Source: Pseudanabaena biceps (GTDB lineage: Bacteria > Cyanobacteriota > Cyanobacteriia > Pseudanabaenales > Pseudanabaenaceae). From it: a DNA stretch of 64,000 nt. The stretch is taken from NCBI GenBank assembly GCA_013361095.1, contig JAATWA010000001.1, positions 3,379,001-3,443,000 of the forward strand. Reading direction: 5' to 3'. Positions 1 to 8,109 of this stretch are shown piece by piece. The notes under the pieces are model-generated. The model did no database searches. It was not told the DNA's origin and worked only from the letters and a program-made list of their open reading frames with translations. The position numbers were made by a program, and so were the translations under genes. Positions within the stretch are counted from its first letter, which is position 1; every line of letters starts with the position of its first letter.

Positions 1-714
1 GATTGCTGTATATCCCTGAATTTCTTGAGGCTGAAAAGAATTAAATTGAATCCGAGATTCCATCAAAGCACCATCTAATCCCTCGTATGCAAGGACTATT
101 TCTTTGGATAATAATTCTTCCGAAGACTTCTGCTCTAGATTAGGGAGATAATGCAGAAAAGTTCCTCTTTTCTCACGCTTAGCTCCTCGCACTTCAAATA
201 GATCCAGAAAATCAGCGTCTAAACTGAGACTCAGTGTAAAACTAACTGGATGCGTATTGTAGTTGGTTACTTGCATCTGTTCAAAAAATCCACCTTTGAT
301 CACAATTTCGCGATGGATGTCAATGGTTTCTGTTTTGATGAGATTGCCATCTTGATCTTTCAATTCTGGATTTGAACACAATACTGTCATCGCAAATCCT
401 TTGCGAGCGGTACTACTAAAAGCAATCGGTGATCGCCCGTCAATTTGTAATTCTAAGCGACTGAGAAATCGCGTATCTCGACAAAATAAGCCCATGCTGT
501 CCTCAATGCCGCCAATGCGACAGCTAAGGTCAGAAATATTGCCCAATGTATCGGTAATCAAGAATAAATCATCATCCTTGAGGGTCAGTGTCGAAATAGG
601 ATGTTCACCAATTAGGCAAACCCAAGGCGAAATCAAACTTTGATCAACGGGAATAAAGGTTCTGCCGCCGACTTCAATGGTAATGGGTTCAATCTGGTCG
701 GATATTTCAGGCAT
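1..714 (-). CDS. Glycogen debranching-type protein (amylo-alpha-1,6-glucosidase family), N-terminal part
   Basis: The gene is cut by the left edge, so only the first 238 residues are visible. The protein begins MPEISDQIEPITIEVGG and carries the pattern GLFCRDTRFLSRLEL near residue 75, typical of the N-terminal beta-sandwich of bacterial amylo-alpha-1,6-glucosidases. That domain precedes an (alpha/alpha)6-barrel glycosidase domain, which would lie outside the window. The family trims alpha-1,6 branches from glucans or acts on related glucosides in the cytoplasm. Two GT4 glycosyltransferases lie upstream on the same strand, so a joint role in storage or compatible sugar metabolism is plausible but inferred. 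The ATG at 712-714 is the first in frame. Confidence 0.8.
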   Translation of the reverse strand, partial: MPEISDQIEPITIEVGGRTFIPVDQSLISPWVCLIGEHPISTLTLKDDDLFLITDTLGNISDLSCRIGGIEDSMGLFCRDTRFLSRLELQIDGRSPIAFSSTARKGFAMTVLCSNPELKDQDGNLIKTETIDIHREIVIKGGFFEQMQVTNYNTHPVSFTLSLSLDADFLDLFEVRGAKREKRGTFLHYLPNLEQKSSEELLSKEIVLAYEGLDGALMESRIQFNSFQPQEIQGYTAI

Positions 715-741
715 ATTTTTTTATTGATAATATTTTGGGAT

Positions 742-828
742 AAGTAACTAGGTATAATCCAAAACCTGTGACGCACGCTGCGCGTGCGCCATAGGTTTTG
801 GGGTTTTATATTTAATTGTGCTACTTAG
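742..828. repeat. Family D palindromic element
   Basis: The outer ends read AAGTAACTAGG and GTGCTACTTA, with a central palindrome around ACGCACGCTGCGCGTGCGC. Related copies lie at 10012, 25954, 30304, 31096, 49071 and 63601. The inverted-repeat ends and scattered placement resemble a miniature mobile element. Confidence 0.6.
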
Positions 829-882
829 ACATGTTGTAGTAATTAATAACTAATGTAAGGAAATTTTCAAATTTCAATAGTA

Positions 883-966
883 ACCCCTCCCTAACCCTCC
901 CCTTGCAAAGGGGAGGGAACTAAATTTCTAGTTTTCCCCCTTTGCAAGGGGGAATTAAAGGGGGTT
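883..966. repeat. C/G-rich repeat with CCCTCCCC/GGGGAGGG hairpin
   Basis: A perfect hairpin at 895-917 (CCCTCCCCTTGCAAAGG and onward) is followed by a second stem built from CCCCCTTTGCAAGGGGG. This type of sequence is a common dispersed repeat in bacterial genomes. It lies just downstream of the glycosyltransferase stop codon. Confidence 0.5.
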
Positions 967-994
967 TTAAGACTTGTGTACACGGTGCAATAAG

Positions 995-2302
995 TTATGC
1001 TGACTTATTGATGCTCGGCATCTTATAGCTCCAATCTTGTTCGTGCATGATCGATCGCGCCAAAATATGGCGGTACAGTTCATGCAATTGCATGGTGACA
1101 CCTGTCCAACTAAAACGCTGATACACATTAATAGATGCTTGCTTTCGCATTTTCCTAACCCATAGCTCATCTGTGAGAATGCGCTGAATGCCACGAGCAA
1201 AAGCCTCAATATCTCTAGGCTCAACCAATAAACCTGTCTCCTCAGGAATGACAGTATATTTTAAACCACCCACATTTGAGGCGACTACTGGCGCACCGCA
1301 AGCCATTGCCTCGATCGCCACCAGTCCAAAGGGTTCATAGTGACTAGGAATCACACAAACATCAGCAGCAGCATAGTAAAGCGGCAAAATGTCATGTCCA
1401 ACGCGACCTGCAAAAACTGTGAGACTCTGCAAGCCTAATTCATTAACGATATTTTCAATCCTTTCTCTTTCCTCACCATCAGGCATATTTGCTGAGCTTC
1501 CACCGACGATGATTAGTTTCAAATTTTGGACATTCTGTTGCTTAAGTAGAGCCACTACTCGCACCAGTGTTTCAATCCCTTTGCGAGGATCAAATCTACC
1601 CACATACAGAATTACTTTCTCCTGACGATCAAGGTTTAATCTTGCTCTGGCATGGGCTTTAGATATTAAACAAAAGTTATCGGTATCAGTTCCACAAGGG
1701 ATAACTTCAATTTGACCAGCCGTAGAAACCAGCGATCGCAAAGTTTCTTGTTCTTGAGGACTAGTAGCAACAATACAATTTGCCTTCTCTAATATTTCAT
1801 GCTCAATCCTAAGGCGATTGTGAGCAGAGGGTGGAATATCTCGCAAAGATTGGTATTTGACAACTGCTAAGGAGTGATAGGTATGCACCAATTGAATACC
1901 ACTAGTTTTTTGCAACTCCATTCCCGCCCAAGCCGACAACCAATAATTGGTATGGACTAATGGATAGTTTAAACCTTGAGCTGTTTGGAAAGATTTAAAC
2001 GAAGCCACAAACTCTGGCATATGGTCAAATAATCTATCTCTAGGAATATATTCTTCCGCTCCCGCTTTGAGTCGAATCGTTCGGCAATAGGGGGAATGCT
2101 GCACGATTACAGGATCATCGGAGTGAACTTTGCGAGTAAACATATCCACTTGCCACCCCAAGGCAGCAAGGGTTTCACCCACATTACGCACATATACATT
2201 TTGTCCGCCTGCCTCTTCCATTCCGACATCAGCAGCAGGATCAGCATGATCAGATATCAGGGCGATCGCTTGTCTAGGCGCTTGTCTATTTAAACTAAGC
2301 AT
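995..2302 (-). CDS. GT4-family glycosyltransferase (sucrose-phosphate synthase-like)
   Basis: This is a cytoplasmic retaining glycosyltransferase with a GT-B fold. The N-terminus has the sugar-acceptor loop GGQNVYVRNV (about residue 32), characteristic of the sucrose-phosphate synthase/MshA group. The nucleotide-sugar half has VGRFDPRKG and the E-x7-E motif in YEPFGLVAIEAM. The start is placed at ATG 2302 because GGAG lies 9 bases upstream; an ATG at 2317 would add five residues and lacks a clear ribosome binding site. The length of 435 residues is normal for the group. A second GT4 gene lies upstream and a debranching-enzyme gene downstream, all on one strand. The exact donor and acceptor cannot be told from sequence. 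Confidence 0.85.
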   Translation of the reverse strand: MLSLNRQAPRQAIALISDHADPAADVGMEEAGGQNVYVRNVGETLAALGWQVDMFTRKVHSDDPVIVQHSPYCRTIRLKAGAEEYIPRDRLFDHMPEFVASFKSFQTAQGLNYPLVHTNYWLSAWAGMELQKTSGIQLVHTYHSLAVVKYQSLRDIPPSAHNRLRIEHEILEKANCIVATSPQEQETLRSLVSTAGQIEVIPCGTDTDNFCLISKAHARARLNLDRQEKVILYVGRFDPRKGIETLVRVVALLKQQNVQNLKLIIVGGSSANMPDGEERERIENIVNELGLQSLTVFAGRVGHDILPLYYAAADVCVIPSHYEPFGLVAIEAMACGAPVVASNVGGLKYTVIPEETGLLVEPRDIEAFARGIQRILTDELWVRKMRKQASINVYQRFSWTGVTMQLHELYRHILARSIMHEQDWSYKMPSINKSA

Positions 2303-2400
2303 AGTATTTATCTCCATTCTTATTCAAAAATTTGCGACGCTTTACAATCCCAATGATGTGTAGCGCTTCGAGCCGCACATCCTGTCATCTCTGAAGATGG

Positions 2401-3471
2401 CTACTGCATTACCAAATCGCGATGATATCCATTGCGCGAATACTTTAATCCCAAGATCTCGTGATAGGCGGCTTCATATCCATCTGCCATTCTTTTTGCA
2501 GTGAAATTTAGCAATACATGATCTCGGCAGTGAGAGCGATCTAACTGTGCAGCGAGGGCGATCGCATCAATGCATTCATCGACAGTTCGGCACAAAAAGC
2601 CACTGACTCCGTGAGCGATCACTTCAGGCGCTGAACCTAAACTCATCGCAATTACAGGCGTTCCTGTAACCATCGATTCAATCATTACTAACCCAAAGGG
2701 TTCTTTCCATGTAATCGGAAAAAGCGTCGCGATCGCACCACCCATGAGAATGCTTTTTTGAGAGTGATTAGCCTCGCCTAGAAACTCGATTTGCTTGCCG
2801 TCAATATGGGGAAGAATCTGAGTCTGAAAATATTCCACATCTACCGCATCAACTTTTCCAGCCATCTTTAAATGCCATCCAGAGCGTTTTGCTATTTCAA
2901 TTGCCAAATGCGCTCCCTTTTCGGGCGAAATCCTGCCCAAAAAAGCCAGATACGACGGACGCTCTGGCTGAGGATAAAACTGATAAGTACTAGCGTCAAT
3001 ACCGTTATAGATTGTAGATACATAGTTTAAATTTAAACTCATATCTCTTTGCGAATTAGAAATACTAATAAAAGGCTGTTTTCGCACATGGGTGAACAAT
3101 TTCTCATTGTCAGGCGTAAAGATTCCATGCAAAGTGTGAATTGTTGGCGTTTTGACTAGATTTGCATAGGTAAGTGAAACACAACCAACATGGGAATGGA
3201 TAATATCAAACTTATCAGCATTCTCATAAACACGACTCATATTGAGCATGTCATAGATATTGGGATCTTTTACACTCGTGTCCAGACGTAAAGCTTTGGG
3301 ATGCACAGATTCTAATTTGGCAGAAGTGATCGAATCACCCGATGCAAATAGAGTAACATCATGACCACGCTTGACCAGTTCTTCTGTTAACAAACTTACT
3401 ACGAGTTCAGTACCGCCATAAGCGGGGGGAGGAACCTGTTCCCATAGTGGTGCAACTTGGGCAATTCTCAT
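2401..3471 (-). CDS. GT4-family glycosyltransferase
   Basis: A 356-residue GT-B glycosyltransferase. The N-terminus MRIAQVAPLWEQVPPPAYGG is the acceptor-side Rossmann strand and glycine loop common in cyanobacterial GT4 enzymes. The C-terminal half has LGRISPEKG and the donor-binding EPFGLVMIESM. Start 3471 is well supported: AGGAG lies 7 bases upstream of the ATG, whereas the longer reading frame adds ten residues with no conserved sequence. It precedes the SPS-like transferase by about 100 bases on the same strand, so the two may be co-transcribed. The substrate is unknown. Confidence 0.85.
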   Translation of the reverse strand: MRIAQVAPLWEQVPPPAYGGTELVVSLLTEELVKRGHDVTLFASGDSITSAKLESVHPKALRLDTSVKDPNIYDMLNMSRVYENADKFDIIHSHVGCVSLTYANLVKTPTIHTLHGIFTPDNEKLFTHVRKQPFISISNSQRDMSLNLNYVSTIYNGIDASTYQFYPQPERPSYLAFLGRISPEKGAHLAIEIAKRSGWHLKMAGKVDAVDVEYFQTQILPHIDGKQIEFLGEANHSQKSILMGGAIATLFPITWKEPFGLVMIESMVTGTPVIAMSLGSAPEVIAHGVSGFLCRTVDECIDAIALAAQLDRSHCRDHVLLNFTAKRMADGYEAAYHEILGLKYSRNGYHRDLVMQ

Positions 3472-3736
3472 TGTCAATCTCCTGTCTATTCCTTCTCTCA
3501 CAGTCGATTAGTACCAAATCTCAAAAATAGCAATACCATTAAAGTGTGGCTATACTTTTAGAAGTTGGTATGATTCGATATGTGTGATTTAAAGTTTTTT
3601 ACCTTATTTAAAAAATATAGATTATCAATGTATTAGAACTTGTATATCTAGTCTTCGGAATTGCATGACTTGTATATAGCAGAGCTAAAACTTTACAGGT
3701 TCCATCTAAATAAGTAGAAAGGTTCAATATAGGCAT

Positions 3737-3779
3737 AATTAAAAATAAGAAATGGTGAAGCCATTTCTTATTTTTAATT
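3737..3779. repeat. Perfect inverted repeat, 19-bp arms
   Basis: The arms AATTAAAAATAAGAAATGG and its complement are separated by TGAAG. It lies between a minus-strand gene start and another minus-strand gene end. Confidence 0.6.
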
Positions 3780-3848
3780 TTTTATTGGGTTTGTTTTTTA
3801 TATCTCCAGTCATTTGTGCTAGTAAACTTGGCGATAGTTATATAGCGA

Positions 3849-3890
3849 TAAAAAAAAGCGAGGGACGGCGCTCCGCGCCGTCCCTCGCTT
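3849..3890 (-). terminator. Likely terminator of the DUF-type membrane protein gene
   Basis: A hairpin with arms of about 15 bp (AAGCGAGGGACGGCG) is followed on the minus strand by a run of T residues (the A-run at 3850-3857). It lies downstream of the gene ending at 3944. Confidence 0.6.
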
Positions 3891-3902
3891 CAGAGAAACA
3901 CA

Positions 3903-3945
3903 AAATTTTTTAAGAGTGTTGCAAAGCTACACTCTTAAAAAATTT
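3903..3945. repeat. Family A palindrome core
   Basis: The arms AAATTTTTTAAGAGTGT and its complement surround the loop TGCAAAGCT. The right arm contains the TAA stop (3944-3946) of the neighbouring gene. Confidence 0.65.
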
Positions 3946-4447
3946 ATGGTGCAACATAGCCTTGAATATTTTCAGGACGTAAAGGACGCATCAGTTGATT
4001 GGCACGAACTACTTGCTGATCTGTGCCTTGAACAACGATTAGATATTTACCTTCATTAAGGCGATTGCGAATGGGAACAGAATCACTGCTAGTCGCTACA
4101 CCTACGCCGCCACCGACAAATATGCTACCCATCGCGCCGCCAAAGGCTCCTAGTAAACCGCCAATCACATGATTGCCGATCGCACCAGCCCAAGCAAAAG
4201 TATTCAATTCAGTCACTAAACTAAAACCTACCCCCGCCAAAAAACCAAAGGGAACCAGCCAATATGCCATTACAAAAGCTTGTTTTTGTCCTTGGACAAT
4301 GGGATCAATAAATCCAAATTCTTCAGCGCTTTTATAGCCCTTCCCTAAAATCGAAATTGCTTCCATCGGAAACTTTTCTGATTCTAAGCGTGTATAAACT
4401 TCTTCTGCCTTAATGCGATCGCTCCAAACACTAACTAAATAGTTCAT
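3944..4447 (-). CDS. Small membrane protein, conserved in cyanobacteria
   Basis: A 167-residue protein of unknown function. The N-terminus NYLVSVWSDRIKAEEVYTRL looks like the domain of general-stress proteins that precedes a glycine-rich hydrophobic segment. Two hydrophobic, glycine/alanine-rich stretches follow (about residues 60-125, including GGLLGAFGGAMGSIFVGGG), so it is likely membrane-associated through a hairpin. A short soluble tail ends the protein. The ATG at 4447 has AGAGA a few bases upstream and is preferred to a TTG at 4468. A role in stress response is only a guess from the domain style. Confidence 0.65.
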   Translation of the reverse strand: MNYLVSVWSDRIKAEEVYTRLESEKFPMEAISILGKGYKSAEEFGFIDPIVQGQKQAFVMAYWLVPFGFLAGVGFSLVTELNTFAWAGAIGNHVIGGLLGAFGGAMGSIFVGGGVGVATSSDSVPIRNRLNEGKYLIVVQGTDQQVVRANQLMRPLRPENIQGYVAP

Positions 4448-4503
4448 ATAATCTCTATAAATAATCAACTTCTAGTCAATATCGTAATCCCAATCATCGC
4501 CAT

Positions 4504-4573
4504 ACAGTACTTTGCGCTCAAAACCTAACCAAAAAATTTTTAAAAGTGTTGCTTCGCAGCGCTTTTAAAAATT
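4504..4573. repeat. Family A element, truncated
   Basis: It begins TACAGTACTTTGCGCTCA like the intact copies at 6167 and 15766 and contains the AAAAGTGTTGC palindrome. The right end is replaced by another palindrome at 4578. Confidence 0.6.
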
Positions 4574-4577
4574 ACCA

Positions 4578-4619
4578 GTGAATAATTAGCGGTGCGCGGC
4601 ATCACCGCTAATTATTCAC
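4578..4619. repeat. Perfect inverted repeat, 17-bp arms
   Basis: The arm GTGAATAATTAGCGGTG pairs with its complement at 4603-4619. It sits directly between a family A and a family C element. Confidence 0.6.
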
Positions 4620-4620
4620 G

Positions 4621-4711
4621 TTATGAAACCAATTTTGGGGTTTGCAGCGCCTTCGGCGCTGCAAACCCCAAAATTGGTTTTTTGAAAGCCAATTTTTATA
4701 ATGAGAATTGC
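4621..4711. repeat. Family C element, internally deleted
   Basis: It contains the inner palindrome AACCAATTTTGGGGTTTGC and the right end ATAATGAGAATTGC. The second internal hairpin (GCCAGCCGTAGG type) and the left end are missing compared with the copy at 41916. Confidence 0.6.
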
Positions 4712-4743
4712 GGCATCGCCGTGCATTGCTAATTATTCTGATG

Positions 4744-4830
4744 AGACTTACCGTAAAATGAAGAACCAGTTTTTTGTGGAGCAGCAAAGCTGGATCACAA
4801 AAAATAGTTTTTATTAAATTGCATAAACCT
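4744..4830. repeat. Degenerate family F element before cca
   Basis: CCGTAAAATGAAGAACCAG and ATTAAATTGCATAAACC match the flanks of the perfect 30-bp palindrome at 30625. The stem is degraded here. The element runs to within a base or two of the cca start codon, so it forms the leader of that gene. Confidence 0.5.
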
Positions 4831-4831
4831 A

Positions 4832-6208
4832 ATGCATTTAGACAACTTCGAGTACTTTTTTAGCCCCTTACAATGGCAAGTGATCTTAACCATTGCCCAA
4901 ATTGCTAAGGATCTAAATTTACGAGCCTTTGCGGTGGGCGGAATTGTCCGTGATGCAGTTATTAACCAACATCAGCAAGGGTGTTCATTATCTTTTCCTA
5001 AGGATTTAGACTTAGTATTTGATGGAGCAGAGCAGGCGGGCATTAAGGTCGCGATCGCCTTGCATCAGATCTTCCCTCAATCAAAATTGCAAATCCACGA
5101 AAAATTTCAAACCGCTGAGTTATTGTGGCAAGGCTTAGCTAACCACGAAGACTTTGCGATCGATATGGCGACAGCTCGGCGCGAAGTTTATGCCTATGCA
5201 GGAGCCAATCCACAGGTGACGGCTACCACGATCGCGGAGGATCTACGGCGGCGCGACTTCACGATTAACGCCTTGGCATTAAAACTAGATCCAGATTTGG
5301 GGACTGATGGCGAAGTCATTGATCAATTCGAGGGTTTGCGTGATCTTGCCGCACGACAAGTACGCGCTATTCGCGAAGGCAGCTTTGAGGAAGATCCCCG
5401 CCGACTATTTCGGGCAGTGAGATTTGCGATAAGACTTGGCTTAGCTATAGCGCCCGAGACTTATACAGAAATAATCAATACCACCACAAGCGGATTACAC
5501 GATGCGATCGGTGGAGCCAGATTGCGAGCCGAGTTGCTGTATACCTTAGCCGAGCCAAAAGCCGTCGCGATGTTTTCTCTGTTGGATAAATTAGGGATTT
5601 TGCGCTGTATTCATCCAGACTTACATTTACCTAATCATGAAAATAATACTTTTAAGCAACAATGGCGGCGATCGCAATATTGGCTAAATAGTCTCAAGCA
5701 TTTAGATAAAAAAATCCTCTCAATTTCACCGTTGCAAATAGGTTTGGAATTATTGCTCTCCTATCTAGAACCTGAGATCGCTACCCAACTTGACCTCGGA
5801 CTAACGCCAGATCAGCAAAATAGGTTGTTCAAACTGGCTGAACTAACTAAAGATCTACCCAGTGCCATTAGCAATAGCTCTAAAGTTTCAGAACTAACTC
5901 AATATCTGCAAAAATTTGATGCTCAAACCTTAATTTTAGTGGCAGTCAAAAGTGAACCTGAGCAAAGTCGCCTAGTTTGGCAATATCTCACCCGATGGCA
6001 ACTGGTCAAAGCACCAGTAACAGGAGACGATCTTAAGCAACTTGGCTATCCCTCTGGCAAACAAATGGGAGCGTTATTACAAATTTTGCGATCGCTAATG
6101 CTTGATGGCGAAATTACTAACCAATCTGAGGCGATCGCCTATCTCCAAAAACATCATCAGCGAGACTACAGCGCTTTGCGCTCAACCCCGACCCAAGAAT
6201 TTTTTTGA
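4832..6208 (+). CDS. cca: CCA tRNA nucleotidyltransferase / poly(A) polymerase family
   Basis: A class II nucleotidyltransferase that adds or repairs the 3' CCA of tRNAs in the cytoplasm. Visible motifs are the glycine-rich GGIVRD (residues 36-41), the metal-binding DLDLVFD (58-64), RRRDFTINALA (139-149, motif that positions the nucleotide) and DPRRLFRAVRFA (188-199, head/neck link). The C-terminal half is helical and poorly conserved, as is normal. The length of 458 residues fits the family. The last 13 codons, from about 6167, come from a family A repeat whose palindrome provides the TGA stop, so the natural C-terminus has probably been replaced. Some cyanobacteria split CC- and A-addition between enzymes; the sequence alone does not decide this. 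Confidence 0.9.
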   Translation: MHLDNFEYFFSPLQWQVILTIAQIAKDLNLRAFAVGGIVRDAVINQHQQGCSLSFPKDLDLVFDGAEQAGIKVAIALHQIFPQSKLQIHEKFQTAELLWQGLANHEDFAIDMATARREVYAYAGANPQVTATTIAEDLRRRDFTINALALKLDPDLGTDGEVIDQFEGLRDLAARQVRAIREGSFEEDPRRLFRAVRFAIRLGLAIAPETYTEIINTTTSGLHDAIGGARLRAELLYTLAEPKAVAMFSLLDKLGILRCIHPDLHLPNHENNTFKQQWRRSQYWLNSLKHLDKKILSISPLQIGLELLLSYLEPEIATQLDLGLTPDQQNRLFKLAELTKDLPSAISNSSKVSELTQYLQKFDAQTLILVAVKSEPEQSRLVWQYLTRWQLVKAPVTGDDLKQLGYPSGKQMGALLQILRSLMLDGEITNQSEAIAYLQKHHQRDYSALRSTPTQEFF

Positions 6209-6271
6209 AAGTGTTGCTTTGCAACACTTTCAAAAAAATTCTTGTGATTCGTTTAATCGGAAATTGCTGTA
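6167..6271. repeat. Family A element, intact, overlapping the cca 3' end
   Basis: The ends are TACAGCGCTTTGCGCTCA and AAATTGCTGTA, and the core palindrome at 6195-6243 has 23-bp arms containing AAAGTGTTGC. About 42 bases of it are translated as the end of cca. Confidence 0.75.
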
Positions 6272-6367
6272 AAACCAAATAAGGCGGCGATACATCCCAT
6301 TACAATTAAAAAAGCCCTATATAACTAGGTAGGCTTAATTACAGCGCTTTGCGCTTAATTAAACCCC

Positions 6368-6416
6368 AGAGAGCTTTTGGGAAGCGCCGCGGAGCGGCGC
6401 TTCCCAAAAGCTCTCT
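6368..6416. repeat. Perfect inverted repeat, 23-bp arms
   Basis: The arms begin AGAGAGCTTTTGGGAAGCG and are separated by only GGA. This is one of several unrelated perfect palindromes in the cca to protease-homologue gap (6209-6559), which holds no gene. Confidence 0.65.
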
Positions 6417-6444
6417 GTACTACTCAAAGCCTCAATAGGCTGTA

Positions 6445-6510
6445 AATAAAAAAACCAAGGAAGCTGATTCGTCTGCTTCGCGGGCGAATCAGCTTCCTTG
6501 GTTTTTTATT
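6445..6510. terminator. Long palindrome with A-run and T-run, possible bidirectional terminator
   Basis: The 26-bp arms begin AATAAAAAAACCAAGGAAGC and end in TTTTTTATT, giving a GC stem flanked by A and T runs. The core AAGCTGATTCG recurs in the palindrome at 33124 with different outer arms. Confidence 0.5.
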
Positions 6511-6559
6511 ATGCCAAGGCACTTAACTAGACCAAGCAAAACTTTAGGACAAGCACATC

Positions 6560-7834
6560 ATGAGAGGCGGTATCCGCATTGGCAGCATTTTTGGCATTTC
6601 CATATATATCGATATATCTTGGTTTCTTGTAATCGGTTTTTTGGCGGTTTGGCTAAGTGCTGCCTATACCAAGCTATCGCCGTCCTTTTCCTTTGGCTAT
6701 GGGGCGATTACCGCGATCTTGTTTTTCTTATCGATCGCGATTACCAAGATCACTCGCGCTCTAACTTCATCATCTCGCGGCTTGCCCGTTAGTACAGTCA
6801 ATATTCAGTTCATGGGGAGCGGTAATCCCGTTGAGCAGGAAGCCAAAGATCCGCTTTCGGTATTTTGCATAGCCGTGGCAAGTCCAGCCATAAACTTATT
6901 TTTGGGAGTGGTGGGATTTGGTGTAGCTTGGTTGATTGCTGGCGATGTAATTTTTTCTAATAATCCCAAAATTATGGAGACTTTACCCGCTCTGATTGGG
7001 GACGATCGCACGATCTGGACAATGATTGCCTTAAATATTGCCAGAATCAATATTATCTTTACCATATTTAGCCTAATTCCCGCTTTACCCTTTGAAGGTG
7101 GTCATATTCTCAAAGCTGCCATCTGGAAAATTACAGGCGATCGCTTTGCAGGTATTCGGTGGGCGGCGCGATCGGGGCAGATTTTTGGCATATTGTTGAT
7201 GGTTGTGGGTGGGCTAATCTTACTTACCAATCTTGGCGGTATTTTCTTCCTCTTTTTAGGTTGGTTCCTATTTGGCAATGCAGGGGGCTATCTTTATCTC
7301 AATAATTTGCAGCAAGCATTACTAGACCTTAATGCCGAAGCGACGATGACCAGAGACTTTCGTCTCGTTGACACGGAGATCTCTTTGCGAGATTTTGCTG
7401 ATAAATATTTACTGATGGAAGAAAAGGATGCCAAACCTATTTATATTGCTTCTTCCAATGGTCGCGATCGCGGGCTGGTTACGGCAGAGGCAATTCGCAA
7501 TATTGACAGCGACACATGGCAATCAAAATCCTTACAATCCTTGATCAAGCCGTTAGATGAGATTGATACAGTCGATCTAAAAACTAATATTTACACAGTC
7601 GTAAATATGATGGAGCAGAAACAGTTGCGCTATGTAATTGTGCGATCGACTGTGGGATCAGTGGCTGGGGTGATTGATCGCGGCGATATTATCAGAGCTT
7701 TAGACCAAAAGCTATTGTGGCGACTTCCCTCTGAATTTATCAAGCAAATTAAAATCGATGGCAAATTTCCACCCAATCTTCGACTGGTGGAAATTTGCGA
7801 ACAACTAACCGATACTTCCGTAACCAATAATTGA
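6560..7834 (+). CDS. Site-2 protease-like membrane protein with CBS domains, catalytic motif lost
   Basis: A 424-residue homologue of cyanobacterial M50/S2P intramembrane proteases fused to a CBS pair. Hydrophobic segments lie at about 8-35, 45-68, 100-130, 150-175 and 200-245. The segment LSIAITKITRALTSSSRGLPV (58-78) aligns with the usual L-HELGH-L-A...G region, but TKITR (62-66) stands where HEXXH should be. The second zinc-ligand motif, normally LPLDGG, reads LPFEGG (176-181). Two CBS-like modules follow (about 265-385). The protein therefore looks proteolytically inactive and may act as an adenosine-nucleotide-sensing scaffold or decoy. This inference rests on alignment by eye. AGGA lies about 9 bases before the ATG. 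Confidence 0.8.
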   Translation: MRGGIRIGSIFGISIYIDISWFLVIGFLAVWLSAAYTKLSPSFSFGYGAITAILFFLSIAITKITRALTSSSRGLPVSTVNIQFMGSGNPVEQEAKDPLSVFCIAVASPAINLFLGVVGFGVAWLIAGDVIFSNNPKIMETLPALIGDDRTIWTMIALNIARINIIFTIFSLIPALPFEGGHILKAAIWKITGDRFAGIRWAARSGQIFGILLMVVGGLILLTNLGGIFFLFLGWFLFGNAGGYLYLNNLQQALLDLNAEATMTRDFRLVDTEISLRDFADKYLLMEEKDAKPIYIASSNGRDRGLVTAEAIRNIDSDTWQSKSLQSLIKPLDEIDTVDLKTNIYTVVNMMEQKQLRYVIVRSTVGSVAGVIDRGDIIRALDQKLLWRLPSEFIKQIKIDGKFPPNLRLVEICEQLTDTSVTNN

Positions 7835-7852
7835 TTGGGTTTATATAGCGAT

Positions 7853-7948
7853 CCTAAATGAGTTGTGAGAGGCTTCGACTTCGCTCAGCCATCAATATAA
7901 GATGGCTGAGCGAAGTCGAAGCCCTATTTTTCTCATAAATGATTTAGG
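7853..7948. repeat. Nested inverted repeat
   Basis: The inner arms of 23 bp (GGCTTCGACTTCGCTCAGCC and three more bases, 7871-7893 with 7901-7923) are perfect. The outer arms CCTAAATGAG and CTCATAAATGATTTAGG pair imperfectly. A related GGCTGAG...GAAGC fragment lies near 59033. Confidence 0.6.
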
Positions 7949-7982
7949 ACTGATATATCTATCGCCAAGTGTACTAGGACAT

Positions 7983-8037
7983 AAAACCCAAGAATTGACT
8001 GGCGGCGCGGAGCGCCGCCAGTCAATTCTTGGGTTTT
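7983..8037. repeat. Perfect inverted repeat, 26-bp arms
   Basis: The arms begin AAAACCCAAGAATTGACTGG. The palindrome at 15712 is almost the same but has GTCTGG for GACTGG, with the matching change in the other arm, so the pairing is conserved. Confidence 0.7.
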
Positions 8038-8088
8038 GATTTTTCCTAAGACAAACCACAAAACTTCTAAAAGTTTTTATGGTTTATG

Positions 8089-8109
8089 TTTTAGCGCAAA
8101 GCGCTAAAA
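8089..8109. repeat. Small hairpin containing a stop codon
   Basis: TTTTAGCGC and its complement flank AAA. The right arm contains the TAG stop (8104-8106) of the 590-residue protein gene on the minus strand. Confidence 0.5.

Larger units (their letters stand above)
3472..3943. other. Intergenic region with stem-loops
   Basis: The first 260 bases show nothing recognisable. The rest holds three hairpins, listed separately at 3737, 3856 and 3903. Confidence 0.6.
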
